Shown here in pieces: positions 42,879 to 54,195 of a stretch of DNA of 64,000 nt; the stretch's first letter is position 1; every line of letters starts with the position of its first letter. Position numbers and translations under genes: made by a program. This DNA is from Hydrogenophaga sp. (GTDB taxonomy: Bacteria > Pseudomonadota > Gammaproteobacteria > Burkholderiales > Burkholderiaceae_C): positions 372,001 to 436,000 of the forward strand of contig NZ_JAUCZF010000001.1 in assembly GCF_030373245.1 (NCBI RefSeq), read 5' to 3'. The notes under the pieces were generated by a model. It was given only the letters and a program-made list of their open reading frames with translations, was not told the DNA's origin and ran no database searches.

Positions 42879-43838
42879 ATGTCTGCTGCAACTCTTGCTT
42901 TCAACGCCGCACCGTCCACCACCCTGGCGGTAGCCAGCCCGTGGGCGAGCCGCTCACTGAGCTTGCCTGCGCTCGGCAACCTGGACGCCTACATTTCCGC
43001 CGTCAATCGCATGCCGCTGCTGACGCTGGAAGAAGAGCAGAGCGCCGCGCGGCGCCTGCGCGACGACAACGACATCGAGGCCGCGGGTCAACTCGTCATG
43101 TCCCACCTGCGGCTGGTGGTGTCGATCGCCCGCCAGTACCTGGGCTACGGCCTGCCCCATGGCGACCTGATTCAGGAAGGCAATGTGGGTTTGATGAAGG
43201 CGGTGAAGCGCTTTGATCCTGACCAGGGCGTGCGCCTGGTGAGCTACGCCATGCACTGGATCAAGGCCGAGATCCATGAATATGTGCTGAAAAACTGGCG
43301 CATGGTGAAGGTAGCCACCACCAAGGCCCAGCGCAAGCTGTTTTTCAATCTGCGCTCGCGCAAGCAAAACTTCCGGGCCGAAGCGCTGGACGGCGACACC
43401 CACCGCGAGGTGCTCTCCGATGGCGAGGTCGAGGTGATGGCGCGGGAGCTGCGCGTCAAGCCGGAAGAAGTGCGCGAAATGGAGACCCGGCTGTCGGGCG
43501 GTGACGTGGTGCTGGACCCGTCGCCCGGCAACGACGGCGAAGAGAGCTACGGTCCGATCGCCTATTTGGCCGACGTGAATCACGAGCCCACCGCGGTGCT
43601 GGAGAGTGCCGAGCGCGACGCGCTGGCCACCGAAGGCGTCGCGCGTGCGATGAGCGAGCTGGACGACCGCTCGCGCCGCATCGTCACCGAGCGCTGGCTC
43701 AAAGTGAACGACGACGGGTCGGGTGGCATGACGCTGCACGAGCTGGCCGCCGAGTACGGTGTGAGTGCCGAGCGGGTGCGCCAGATCGAGGTGGCGGCGA
43801 TGAAGAAGATGCGCAAGGCGCTGATCGAATTCGCCTGA
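42879..43838 (+). CDS. rpoH: RNA polymerase heat-shock sigma factor (sigma-32)
   Basis: The 319-residue RpoH. Region 2 has the NLRLVVSIARQYLGYGLPHG-type segment (here SHLRLVVSIARQYLGYG) and DLIQEGNVGLMKAVKRFDP. The RpoH box AQRKLFFNLR lies at about 150. Region 4 helix-turn-helix near the end reads LHELAAEYGVSAERVRQIEV. It starts at ATG 42879 after TTAGGAGGG. Controlled by CIRCE and followed by a strong terminator, so monocistronic. Confidence 0.95.
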   Translation: MSAATLAFNAAPSTTLAVASPWASRSLSLPALGNLDAYISAVNRMPLLTLEEEQSAARRLRDDNDIEAAGQLVMSHLRLVVSIARQYLGYGLPHGDLIQEGNVGLMKAVKRFDPDQGVRLVSYAMHWIKAEIHEYVLKNWRMVKVATTKAQRKLFFNLRSRKQNFRAEALDGDTHREVLSDGEVEVMARELRVKPEEVREMETRLSGGDVVLDPSPGNDGEESYGPIAYLADVNHEPTAVLESAERDALATEGVARAMSELDDRSRRIVTERWLKVNDDGSGGMTLHELAAEYGVSAERVRQIEVAAMKKMRKALIEFA

Positions 43839-43855
43839 CACCGCGCCACCCAGCC

Positions 43856-43893
43856 AGCCCGGTCAGACCTTGGTCTGCCCGGGCTTTCTTTTT
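43856..43893 (+). terminator. Rho-independent terminator of rpoH
   Basis: AGCCCGG-T-CAGACC-TT-GGTCTG-CCCGGGCT stem with a short loop followed by TTCTTTTT, 18 bases after the stop codon. Confidence 0.88.
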
Positions 43894-44004
43894 GCGCCAG
43901 ATCAAGCCGTCGGCACATCGGCTTGACGCGCCAAGCTCCGCTCTGCACCATGAACTGGCAGGCTGGCTCATCCCGAGCCGGTCACATTCTCCGCAGGTCT
44001 GTTC

Positions 44005-45453
44005 ATGCTTCGCCCAAAAGCCTTCTGGGCCGCCCTCTATCTCTTGTTGATGCTGCTGCCGCTGCTGATCGGCGAGTGGGCGGCGCGCACCGCGGGGCTG
44101 GAGCGCAGGCCCTGGCTGGACGAATGGGCATCCGGGCTGGGCATGATCGGGTTTGCCTTGGTCTTGCTGTCGTTCTTCCTTCTGGGGCGGTTCAAGCCCT
44201 TGTCGGGCTGGCTGGGCAGCGACTTGCTGATGCAGACACACCAGTTGTTTGCGAGAACTGCTGTGCTGATGCTGTTGCTGCATCCGTTCTTCTACAGCCT
44301 GTGGCGTGCGCCACCCGGGCCGACAAGCACCTCCGCGGCGGAGGTGCTTCGCATCGGTGGCGGCTCCTGGGGCCTGGTCACCGGCGTACTCGCCCTGGGC
44401 TGTCTGCTCGTGCTGGTGGCCAGCGCGATCTGGCGGCAACGCAGCGACACGTCCTACGAACGCTGGCGGCTGATGCACAGCGCGCTGGCGCTGGCGGTAG
44501 TGGGTTTGGGCCTGCACCACACGCTGGTGTCGGGCCGCTTCGCGCAGTTCGGCGCGGTGGCTTCCGTCTGGTGGGCACTGGCAGGACTGGCACTGTTGTC
44601 GTGGCTGTGGGTCTACGGGGTGCGTCCGCTGTGGCAAGGCGCGCACCCCTACCGGATCGAAAAACTCGAGCGCTGCGCCGACCGCATCTGGCGGCTGGAG
44701 ATCGCACCGCGCTCGCCAAAAGGGGCGCGTTTTCGCGCCGGCCAGTTCGCCTGGCTCAAGCTGGGCCACCGGTGGCCGCACCGCGACAACCCCTTTTCCA
44801 TCAGCAACGCGCCGGGTGAAGGGGGACGGGTGCAATTCCTGATCAAGGAGGCGGGCGACATGACGCGCGGGCTCGCCCAGCACACGGTGGGCGATACTGC
44901 CTACCTGGACGGGCCGCACGGGCGCTTTGACCTACCGCCCGAGGCCACCGCCGTGGTGATGCACGCGGGCGGTATCGGCGTGGCGCCGTTTGTGAGCCTG
45001 CTGGCCGACGCAGTGGCGCGGCAGGATCCTCGACCGCTGCGCCTGATCTACGCCGACAAGCTCCGCGACCAGATGGTGGACGTGGTGGCGCTGTCAGGCG
45101 CCGATGCCCTGCCCGACTTCCAGCTGCTGCCCATGGTGGAGCAGCCGGATGCCGCATGGGAAGGTCTTGCAGGGCGACTCGATGCGATTGGCCTGGCGAA
45201 GGCACTGGCTCACCCAGCCGTGGCGCCGCTGGCCAACACCGCGTACCACCTGGTCTGCGGACCCGAGCCCATGATGGACGCGGTGGAGACCGCGCTGGTG
45301 ACGCGCGGCGTCCCACCGGAACGCGTCGTCTCCGAACATTTCAAATACGACTTCTCCGGCCTGTCGCCTTTGGCCAAACGCATGCGCCAGACGTGGTGGG
45401 GGTTGTCGGCCGCAAGCCTGCTGGGCTTGGTGCTGGCGCTGGTCTGGCGCTGA
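44005..45453 (+). CDS. Ferric-reductase-like transmembrane flavoprotein
   Basis: A 482-residue protein with six N-terminal membrane helices (about 8-215) including HQLFARTAVLMLLLHPFFY and the H-x-x-L pattern expected of a haem-binding ferric-reductase/NOX-type domain. An FAD domain (FRAGQFAWLKL, RDNPFSISNAPG) and a NAD-binding domain (HAGGIGVAPFVSLL, LVCGPEPMMDAV) follow. A short C-terminal helix (about 460-480) ends the protein. It could transfer electrons from NAD(P)H across the inner membrane. It stands alone, downstream of the rpoH terminator, convergent with lysS. Confidence 0.85.
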   Translation: MLRPKAFWAALYLLLMLLPLLIGEWAARTAGLERRPWLDEWASGLGMIGFALVLLSFFLLGRFKPLSGWLGSDLLMQTHQLFARTAVLMLLLHPFFYSLWRAPPGPTSTSAAEVLRIGGGSWGLVTGVLALGCLLVLVASAIWRQRSDTSYERWRLMHSALALAVVGLGLHHTLVSGRFAQFGAVASVWWALAGLALLSWLWVYGVRPLWQGAHPYRIEKLERCADRIWRLEIAPRSPKGARFRAGQFAWLKLGHRWPHRDNPFSISNAPGEGGRVQFLIKEAGDMTRGLAQHTVGDTAYLDGPHGRFDLPPEATAVVMHAGGIGVAPFVSLLADAVARQDPRPLRLIYADKLRDQMVDVVALSGADALPDFQLLPMVEQPDAAWEGLAGRLDAIGLAKALAHPAVAPLANTAYHLVCGPEPMMDAVETALVTRGVPPERVVSEHFKYDFSGLSPLAKRMRQTWWGLSAASLLGLVLALVWR

Positions 45454-45466
45454 GCAGGCGACGGGC

Positions 45467-47029
<1,563 letters not shown>

Positions 47030-47181
47030 GAAACAGACCGGTGAGAGCCAAAGCGGCGGGAGACCGTCGGCGCAAGCGGCCAACGCGGGTCGAACAAGCG
47101 CTGTCGCCGACCAACCACGCATTTTAGTTGGGCCGACCGGCCGATGCCGGCAACGCGCTGGTGGCCCGGATAATGCGGGCC

Positions 47182-48696
47182 ATGTTCCTGCGTGCTGGTC
47201 TGGTGTCACTCGCGTTGTTGCTGGCCAGCCGCTTGCTGGGGCTGCTGCGCGAGTCGGTTCAGGCCGCAGCCCTGGGCGCCACGGGCCTGGCCGACGTGGC
47301 TGTGCTCATGCTCACCCTGCCCGACCTGCTCACTGGCATCCTGGCTGCGGGCGCGCTGAGCTATGTGTTGCTTCCTCTGTGGGCACGCCAGCAAGCGGCT
47401 GAGCAGGCCGCGACCCAGATACGGCTGTTGCGCTGGCTGCTGGTGGCGGGTGTGGCGTCGGGCGTGGTGCTGGTGCTCGCGCCTGAGCTGGTGACGGCGG
47501 TGCTGGCGCCCGGCCTGAGCGACATCGGCCACGCCACCGCCCACGGCGCGTTGGTCTGGAGCGCGGCCGCCATGCCGCTGGCCCTGGTGGCCGCCCTGTG
47601 GACCACCCGCCTGCAACACGGGCGCGACTTTCTGGGCATGTACGGCGCCAACCTGGTCGTCAACGTCTGCATCGTGGGCGCCTTGCTGCTGGTGGCCCTG
47701 GGCGGCTCGGTGTCAGCGCCGATCGGTCTGGTGGGCGGCGGCTTGTTGCTGGGCATGGTTTTGCGGCTGGCCTGGCTGCGCTGGCGGCTGCACAGGACGG
47801 ATGGCCCGCCGACGCGCGTCGAGCGAGACATCGCGCAGCGCGGCGCCAGATCTGTGGGGTTTCCCGCTGCCTCGATCTGGCTCTGGGCCCTGGCCAGCGC
47901 AGGTTTGCCGCTGCTGCTGCCCCTGCTGGGCCGCAGCCTCGCCTCCACGTCTGGCGAGGGCGCGCTGACCACCTTCAACTACGCCTGGAAGCTGGTGGAA
48001 CTGCCTCTGGTGCTGGCGATTCAGCTCGTGGCGACGCTGGCTTTTCCCAGCATTGCAGCGGCGTTTGTCGCGGGTGACGCTGCGCTCAACCCTGCCCGGC
48101 GCGAGCAACAGGTACGCGCCCTGCGCGGCGCATTCGTCCTGGCCTGGGCGTTGGCCTGTGCCGCGGCGGCAGCCATTGCGGGCATGGCCCCGGCACTGGC
48201 GCAATTGCTGTTTGGCTGGGGTCGCATGACGCCAGAGGCCGTGGCCCAGGTGGCCGCCTGGGGCCGCATCGGCGCCTGGTCGCTGCTGCCGCAGGCACTG
48301 CTGGCGGTGTTGCTGACGCTGATGGCCAGCACCGGGCGTCTGCGCGGCGCGGTGGGGGCCTACCTGGGTGCGCTCGGTCTGTTGCTGCTGTTGGGCGCAC
48401 TGTCCTACGCCGGGGGCCGGCTCGACGGTGCGCAGGTGATGTGGGCCCTGAACGCAGCCTTCAGCGCGGCGGCTGTGGCGCTGCTGGTGCGCGAGCGTAA
48501 CTTTCTGCGCGGCGTGCTGGTCTTTCGGGATCTGTTGCCGGCGCTGCTGGCGGCGGTGATCCTGGCCGCACTCGCCACCAGTCTGCCCACGCCGCCACGC
48601 CTGCCCGGCCTGGGTATGGCGGTGGGCTTGGCGCTGTCGGTCTTGCTCGTGGCTTGGGCACTCTCCCCTGGGCTGCGTGAAGCCCTGCGCCGATAA
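47182..48696 (+). CDS. MurJ/MviN-family lipid flippase
   Basis: A 504-residue protein with about 14 membrane helices. Its N-terminus [20 protein letters not shown] continues into the LRE motif and [10 protein letters not shown], which belong to the MurJ/MviN group of the MOP exporter superfamily. It could be the essential lipid II flippase or, given the glycan locus that follows, a flippase for a lipid-linked oligosaccharide. The sequence does not decide. ATG 47182 was chosen over 47173; a GATAAT-type promoter element overlaps the latter. Confidence 0.8.
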   Translation: MFLRAGLVSLALLLASRLLGLLRESVQAAALGATGLADVAVLMLTLPDLLTGILAAGALSYVLLPLWARQQAAEQAATQIRLLRWLLVAGVASGVVLVLAPELVTAVLAPGLSDIGHATAHGALVWSAAAMPLALVAALWTTRLQHGRDFLGMYGANLVVNVCIVGALLLVALGGSVSAPIGLVGGGLLLGMVLRLAWLRWRLHRTDGPPTRVERDIAQRGARSVGFPAASIWLWALASAGLPLLLPLLGRSLASTSGEGALTTFNYAWKLVELPLVLAIQLVATLAFPSIAAAFVAGDAALNPARREQQVRALRGAFVLAWALACAAAAAIAGMAPALAQLLFGWGRMTPEAVAQVAAWGRIGAWSLLPQALLAVLLTLMASTGRLRGAVGAYLGALGLLLLLGALSYAGGRLDGAQVMWALNAAFSAAAVALLVRERNFLRGVLVFRDLLPALLAAVILAALATSLPTPPRLPGLGMAVGLALSVLLVAWALSPGLREALRR

Positions 48697-48708
48697 TTCC
48701 GGACTGAC

Positions 48709-49527
48709 ATGATTGACCTGATCCAGATCACCAACGACCCCGAGATGGCCCGACGCTGCGATGCGCTGCCGGGCATGCGGCTGATGGTCGACCTGGAGCA
48801 GCAAGGCAAGGCCGAACGCCAGGCTGGGCGCAACACCTTCATCAGCACGCACACCATCGCTGATGTGGGCCGAGTCAAAGCGGTGCTGCAACAAGCGCCC
48901 TTGATGGTGCGGGTCAACCCTTTGCACGCTGGTACCGCGGCCGAAGTGGACGCGGTGCTGCGCGAGGGCGCAGACCTCCTGATGCTGCCCATGTTCAGCG
49001 ACGCGCATGAGCTGCGCAGCTTTTGTCACCTGGTCGATGGGCGCGCACCGGTGGTGGCCTTGCTGGAGACGGCGGGCGCGTTCGAGACGCTGCCGATGTG
49101 GATGGATGCACCCGGTCTGCACGAGGTCTTCGTGGGGCTCAACGACCTGCACCTGTCACTGGGTCTTCGCTTCATGTTCGAACCCTTGGCCCTGGGGCTG
49201 CTCGACAGTGCTGCGCGTCTGCTTCGGGCTCAAGGGTTGCGCCTGGGATTTGGCGGCATCGCCCGTCTGGACGAGGGCCTGTTGCCCGGGCGCGATGTGC
49301 TGGCCGAGCACCTGCGATTGGGCTCGCAGGCGGTGATTCTCTCGCGCACCTTTCACGGCAGCGCGGGTACAACCCGCTTTGAGGAGGAAGTGGCCGCGCT
49401 GCGCGAGGCCGAGCATTTGCTGAGCCAGCGCAAGCCTGACCTTGTCGAAGCCGACCGCCAGCGCATCGCTGAGATCATTGGCCGCATCGCGATGCAGGCG
49501 GCCGCGCGACCTGCAGCCGCGGCATGA
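48709..49527 (+). CDS. HpcH/HpaI-family aldolase of the glycan locus
   Basis: A 272-residue TIM-barrel aldolase/citrate-lyase-type protein (LPGMRLMVDLEQQGK, ALLETAGAFETLPMW, FVGLNDLHLSLGL). It starts 12 bases after murJ and overlaps the sugar transferase by ATGA. Such proteins appear in surface-polysaccharide loci, where they may make or cleave a keto-sugar or lipid-like substituent. The substrate is unknown. Confidence 0.75.
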   Translation: MIDLIQITNDPEMARRCDALPGMRLMVDLEQQGKAERQAGRNTFISTHTIADVGRVKAVLQQAPLMVRVNPLHAGTAAEVDAVLREGADLLMLPMFSDAHELRSFCHLVDGRAPVVALLETAGAFETLPMWMDAPGLHEVFVGLNDLHLSLGLRFMFEPLALGLLDSAARLLRAQGLRLGFGGIARLDEGLLPGRDVLAEHLRLGSQAVILSRTFHGSAGTTRFEEEVAALREAEHLLSQRKPDLVEADRQRIAEIIGRIAMQAAARPAAAA

Positions 49528-50078
49528 AGCGGCTGATGGATGTGCTGATCGCGCTGATTGCGCTGCTGGTGCTCTCGCCTCTGTTGCTGGTCGCTGCAGC
49601 GGTGATCGCGGTCGAATCGGGCGCGCCGGTGCTGTTTCGCCAGACCCGGATCGGATTGAGCGGCCGCGAATTTGGCATGTTCAAGTTCCGCAGCATGGTG
49701 AAGAACGCGGCCAGCCTCGGGCCCTACTTCACGGCAGAAAACGATCCGCGCATCACGCGCGTCGGCCGCTTCCTTCGCCGCACCAGCATCGACGAGTTGC
49801 CGCAGCTGATCAACGTGTTGCTGGGCGACATGAGCCTGGTCGGCCCGCGTCCCGACGTGCCGGCCCAACGCGGCCTTTACAGCGAAGCCGACTGGGCGCA
49901 GCGCTGCAGCGTGCGACCCGGCATCACCGGTCTGGCGCAGGCCCTGTACCGCTCCGAATCCACCGAGGCTCAGCGGCTGGAGGCCGACCTGCGTTACACA
50001 CGCGAGCACTCGCTGTGGCTGGACATCAAGATCTGCTGGTGGACGTTTCGCCGACTCTCGGGGAAAGGGGCGAACTGA
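49524..50078 (+). CDS. Initiating sugar phosphate transferase (polyprenol-phosphate GT)
   Basis: A 184-residue small monotopic phosphoglycosyltransferase of the WcaJ/PglC/WbaP C-terminal type. An N-terminal membrane helix ([20 protein letters not shown]) is followed by FRQTRIG, FKFRSM, the [11 protein letters not shown] motif and [13 protein letters not shown]. It transfers a sugar 1-phosphate to undecaprenyl phosphate and so starts a glycan repeat. Its stop shares one base with the next start. Confidence 0.88.
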   Translation: MKRLMDVLIALIALLVLSPLLLVAAAVIAVESGAPVLFRQTRIGLSGREFGMFKFRSMVKNAASLGPYFTAENDPRITRVGRFLRRTSIDELPQLINVLLGDMSLVGPRPDVPAQRGLYSEADWAQRCSVRPGITGLAQALYRSESTEAQRLEADLRYTREHSLWLDIKICWWTFRRLSGKGAN

Positions 50079-51868
50079 TGTGTGGCATCTTTGGCTACTG
50101 GGATCGCGGTCATCGCTCGCTTAGCGACGACGCCCTGCGCGCCATGGCACACGCGCTGGTGCACCGAGGGCCGGACGACGAGGGTATCCACCACCAGCCA
50201 GCGCGGGGCGTGGCCATCGGCAACCGGCGCTTGTCCATCATCGACATCGGTCACGGCCACCAGCCGTTCGTGAGCGACGATGGGCAGATCGCGCTGGTGC
50301 AAAACGGCGAAATCTTCAACCATGTGGAGCTGGCCGCCGAGTTGCGCGCACAAGGCGTTCGACTCGACACGCACTCCGACACCGAAGTCATCCTGAGGCT
50401 GTACGAGCTTGAAGGCATCGCCTGCTTGAAGCGGCTCAATGGCATGTTTGCCATCGCCATTCACGATGCGCGCGAAGACGCGCTGTACCTTGCGCGCGAT
50501 CGCATCGGGGTCAAACCGCTCTACACGCTGGACGACGGGCAGCGCGTCCTGTTCGGGTCGGAACTCAAGGCGCTGTGGCCCGCTCGCGGTGGACAGCGGC
50601 GACCCATGGACCTCGAAGCCATCCACCACTATCTGAGCTTCAATTACATCCCGGCTCCGTGGACCGCTTACGAGGGTGTGCGCCATGTCATGCCGGGCAC
50701 CTGGCAGAAGTTCACGCGCGGCCAACACGTGCGGACCGAGCGCTGGTGGAGCCTGGCCAGCCGGCAAGAGCAGGACCACACCTTCGAGCACTGGTCGGAA
50801 GAGTTCATGGCATTGCTCGACGACGCCACCCGCATCCGTCTGCGCGCCGACGTGCCGTTTGGCGCCTTTCTGTCTGGCGGGGTGGACTCCAGCACCATCG
50901 TCGGCCTGATGGCACGCCACGTGAAAGAGCCGGTCAAAACCTTTTGCATTGGGTTCGAAGACCCGCGCTACGACGAGTCGGCGTTCGCCCAGGACGCTGC
51001 AGACCGGTTCGGCTGCCAGCACACCCGCGAAGTGGCTGAGCTCAACATGCTCGACCGCTGGCCACAGGTGCTGCACCACCTCGACCAGCCTCACGGCGAT
51101 GCTTCCTTCCTGCCCACGCTGAGGGTGAGCGAGCTGGCCTCGAAACATGTGAAAGTGGTGCTCACCGGCGATGGCGGAGACGAGCTGTTCGCAGGCTACG
51201 ACAAATACGCGCAGTTTTTCACTCGGAACGATGCCGCTGCGCTGTCGCAGGCCAGTTTTGAGCGCAGCTACTTCGACAGCATTTCCCTGTTCTCTCCTGA
51301 GTCCAAGGCCGCGCTGTACCGGCCCGAGATAGGTCGTCGGCTGGCTGGCGTCGACAGCTTTTGCGCAGCCGCGCAGCCGTGGTTGAAAGAAGCCGCTCAT
51401 TTCGACCGCATCAACCAGGCGCTCTACCTCGACATGCAATTGCTGCTGAGCGGCAACAACCTCGTAAAACCCGACCGCATGGGCATGGCGGTGAGCATCG
51501 AGGCCCGCACGCCGTTCCTGGACTGGCGCATGATGGAGTTCGCCTTTCGCTCCCGCGGCCACACCAAGCTCTCCCGAGAGGGCGACAAAAAACACTGGTT
51601 CAAGCGCGCTGCCGCACCCCTGATCGGAGAAGGTCTGGCCCACCGCAAGAAGCAGATGTTCACCGTGCCGGTGGGCGACTGGTTCAAAGGTGAGCTGCAC
51701 AGCTGGCTGCGCGGCACCCTGAGCGACAGCGAGGTGATCAGTGAGCTGTTCGAACCCAAGGCAGTACAAGCCATGCTCGACCAGCACCGCGACGGCCAGG
51801 CGAACTTCACGCGCGAGTTGCGCGCACTGGCGGCATTGGCCATCTGGCATCGGGAGGCCTTTGCATGA
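50078..51868 (+). CDS. Asparagine synthase-like glutamine amidotransferase
   Basis: A 596-residue class II amidotransferase. It starts MCGIFGYW (Cys2 nucleophile), with RGPDDEG and NGEIFNH in the glutaminase half. The ATP-pyrophosphatase half has SGGVDSS at about 266-272 and GDGGDELFAGY. In a polysaccharide locus such proteins amidate a sugar carboxyl group (WbpS-like) rather than make free asparagine. True AsnB activity cannot be excluded. Overlaps its neighbours by 1 and 4 bases. Confidence 0.88.
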   Translation: MCGIFGYWDRGHRSLSDDALRAMAHALVHRGPDDEGIHHQPARGVAIGNRRLSIIDIGHGHQPFVSDDGQIALVQNGEIFNHVELAAELRAQGVRLDTHSDTEVILRLYELEGIACLKRLNGMFAIAIHDAREDALYLARDRIGVKPLYTLDDGQRVLFGSELKALWPARGGQRRPMDLEAIHHYLSFNYIPAPWTAYEGVRHVMPGTWQKFTRGQHVRTERWWSLASRQEQDHTFEHWSEEFMALLDDATRIRLRADVPFGAFLSGGVDSSTIVGLMARHVKEPVKTFCIGFEDPRYDESAFAQDAADRFGCQHTREVAELNMLDRWPQVLHHLDQPHGDASFLPTLRVSELASKHVKVVLTGDGGDELFAGYDKYAQFFTRNDAAALSQASFERSYFDSISLFSPESKAALYRPEIGRRLAGVDSFCAAAQPWLKEAAHFDRINQALYLDMQLLLSGNNLVKPDRMGMAVSIEARTPFLDWRMMEFAFRSRGHTKLSREGDKKHWFKRAAAPLIGEGLAHRKKQMFTVPVGDWFKGELHSWLRGTLSDSEVISELFEPKAVQAMLDQHRDGQANFTRELRALAALAIWHREAFA

Positions 51869-53148
51869 GTCGCGCTCCTCTTGTGCTGTTCGTGACCTAC
51901 GGTGGTGGTCACGTGGGCATGGTGCTGCCAGTGATCCGCGAACTGGAAGCCCAGTGGCCCGGCGTGGACTGCCAGCTGATGGCGCTGACCACCGGCCACC
52001 TCAAGGCAAAAGCGCAGCGACCCACCCTGGGATACCTCGACTTTCTGCATCTGGTTGATGGCCGCGCCGCCCGCCAATGGGGCGAGCGCTTGAGCGAAGG
52101 CAACACCAGTCCCGACGTCCCCATCGAAGAGACCTTTGCCTACCTCGGCATCAACTACCTGGACCTGATCTCGCAACATGGCGAGGCGGGTGCGGCCGAC
52201 CACTACCGCCAGCATGGACGATACGGTTTTCTTCCCTTGCACTTCATGCGCCAGGTCATCGGAGCCTTGCAACCCGATGTGGTGGTCGCCACCAACTCGC
52301 CGCGCAGCGAACAGGCGGTACTGGAGACGGCGAAAACCCTGGGCGTCCCCAGCGTGGGCATGGTGGATCTGTTTGGCCTGGACAGCGACACCTATGTGAT
52401 GCGCAACATCAAGCCCGACTGGACCTGCGTGATTGCCGATCGCGTGCGCGAGCGGCTGGTGGAGCGCGGCTTTCCTTCAGAGGGCGTGGTGGTCACCGGC
52501 AACCCTGCGTTTGACGGCCTGTTCACCGAAGACAACCGACGCCGCGCCAAGGCCTTTGTGACCGAGCGTGGCTGGCAAGACCTGCGACCCGTGCTGTTCG
52601 CCGGCCACTGGGAGCCACAGGCCCACCCGGCCACGCCGGTGCCTGTCGGCCAGGCCCTGCCGCGGGAGATCGAGACGGTGCTGCGAGACCATGTGCGCCA
52701 GCGCCCCGATCTCGCGCTCATGGTCCGCTACCACCCCAGTGACTGGACCCAATACCCACGACTGGCCGACGAGCCTCGCATCCACTTCAGCGAACCGCCG
52801 AAGGAGCCCATTCACCCGTTGATCCTGGCCTCGGAGGCGGTGGTGGTCCAGACCTCCACCGTCGGGCTGGAGAGTGCGGTGGCGGGCAAGCCGGTGATCT
52901 CGGTCGAGAATTCGCCCGCCGCTCACATCTGGTTCAGCCTGGCGGCACAGGGCGTGTCCACCGGCTGCGCTGAGCCGAGGGACTTGCCCTCCACGCTTGC
53001 TCGCGTACTCGACGGCAGGATCACAAGCGCCAGCCCCGCGTTTCGCAGCGACGGTCGTGCCGCTTCGCGCGTGGCCCAGGTGGTGAGAAATGCGGCGGAA
53101 AAAGGCGCCCACAATCGCTTTTTGCCGACGGCGGATCGGACAGAATAG
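51865..53148 (+). CDS. GT-B fold glycosyltransferase (epimerase/glycosyltransferase-like)
   Basis: A 427-residue protein with a glycosyltransferase-B layout: an N-terminal VTYGGGHVGMVLPVIRELE loop, a middle VATNSPRSEQAVLETAKTLG and a C-terminal half with FAGHWEPQAHP, RYHPSDW and STVGLESAVAGKPVIS (nucleotide-sugar binding). It is a candidate for adding pseudaminic acid or another sugar of the locus. The donor is not evident. ATGA overlap upstream. Confidence 0.75.
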   Translation: MSRAPLVLFVTYGGGHVGMVLPVIRELEAQWPGVDCQLMALTTGHLKAKAQRPTLGYLDFLHLVDGRAARQWGERLSEGNTSPDVPIEETFAYLGINYLDLISQHGEAGAADHYRQHGRYGFLPLHFMRQVIGALQPDVVVATNSPRSEQAVLETAKTLGVPSVGMVDLFGLDSDTYVMRNIKPDWTCVIADRVRERLVERGFPSEGVVVTGNPAFDGLFTEDNRRRAKAFVTERGWQDLRPVLFAGHWEPQAHPATPVPVGQALPREIETVLRDHVRQRPDLALMVRYHPSDWTQYPRLADEPRIHFSEPPKEPIHPLILASEAVVVQTSTVGLESAVAGKPVISVENSPAAHIWFSLAAQGVSTGCAEPRDLPSTLARVLDGRITSASPAFRSDGRAASRVAQVVRNAAEKGAHNRFLPTADRTE

Positions 53149-53185
53149 TGCTTTGGTTACACCCGAGAGCGTCAGGCACCCCACC

Positions 53186-54184
53186 ATGCTGAAGAACTCC
53201 ACCATCCTCGTCACTGGCGGCACCGGCTCGTTTGGACACACCTTTGTGCCGATGACGCTGGCCCGCTACCAGCCGCGCAAGCTCATCGTCTACTCGCGCG
53301 ACGAGATGAAGCAATGGGAAATGGCCAAGCTGTTCCAGGGCGATGACCGTGTGCGCTTCTTCATAGGCGATGTGCGCGACCGCGAACGCATGTACCGCGC
53401 GCTCGATGGCGTGGACTACGTGGTGCACGCGGCGGCCACCAAGATCGTGCCCACGGCCGAATACAACCCGTTCGAATGCGTCAAGACCAACATCAACGGC
53501 GCCATGAATGTGATCGATGCTTGCATCGACACCCGGGTGAAAGGTGTGGTGGCGCTCTCGACCGACAAGGCCAGCAGCCCGGTCAACCTGTACGGTGCGA
53601 CCAAGCTCGCCTCCGACAAGCTGTTCGTGGCGGGGAACTCCTATGCGGGAGCCGATGGCTGCAAATTTTCGGTGGTGCGCTACGGCAACGTGATGGGATC
53701 GCGCGGCTCGGTCATTCCGTTTTTCCTCACGCAAAAGGGCAAGGGCTCGCTGCCCATCACCGACGACCGCATGACGCGATTCATGATCACCCTGGAACAG
53801 GGCGTGGAACTGGTCTGGCACGCGTTTGAAGACATGGAAGGTGGCGAGATCTACGTGAAGAAGATCCCGTCGATGAAGGTGACCGACATCGCGCACGCGG
53901 TGGACCCCGACGCCAGGCACGAGATTGTGGGCATCCGTCCGGGCGAGAAGCTGCACGAGCAGATGATCAGCCCCGAAGACGCCTACTACACCTACGAATA
54001 CCCCGAGCACTTCAAGATCCTGCCGGCCATCCACAGCTGGCACGAGGACTTCAAGCGCATCAAGGATGGCCAACGCGTACCCGAAGGCTTCACCTACGCC
54101 AGCGACAGCAACACCGAGTGGATGGACGCAGCCGCCCTGCAGACCTGGATCGCGCAGCACCAGGACAAGATCGGCCGCATCTGA
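53186..54184 (+). CDS. pseB: UDP-N-acetylglucosamine 4,6-dehydratase (inverting)
   Basis: A 332-residue short-chain dehydrogenase-type enzyme, step 1 of pseudaminic acid synthesis. The Rossmann motif is GGTGSFG, followed by STDKASSPVNLYGATK with the Y-x-x-x-K catalytic pair retained. FlaA1/PseB hallmarks include GDVRDRERMYRALDGVDYVV and IRPGEKLHEQMISPEDA. pseC follows after 11 bases. Confidence 0.94.
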   Translation: MLKNSTILVTGGTGSFGHTFVPMTLARYQPRKLIVYSRDEMKQWEMAKLFQGDDRVRFFIGDVRDRERMYRALDGVDYVVHAAATKIVPTAEYNPFECVKTNINGAMNVIDACIDTRVKGVVALSTDKASSPVNLYGATKLASDKLFVAGNSYAGADGCKFSVVRYGNVMGSRGSVIPFFLTQKGKGSLPITDDRMTRFMITLEQGVELVWHAFEDMEGGEIYVKKIPSMKVTDIAHAVDPDARHEIVGIRPGEKLHEQMISPEDAYYTYEYPEHFKILPAIHSWHEDFKRIKDGQRVPEGFTYASDSNTEWMDAAALQTWIAQHQDKIGRI

Positions 54185-54195
54185 GCCGGCTCACC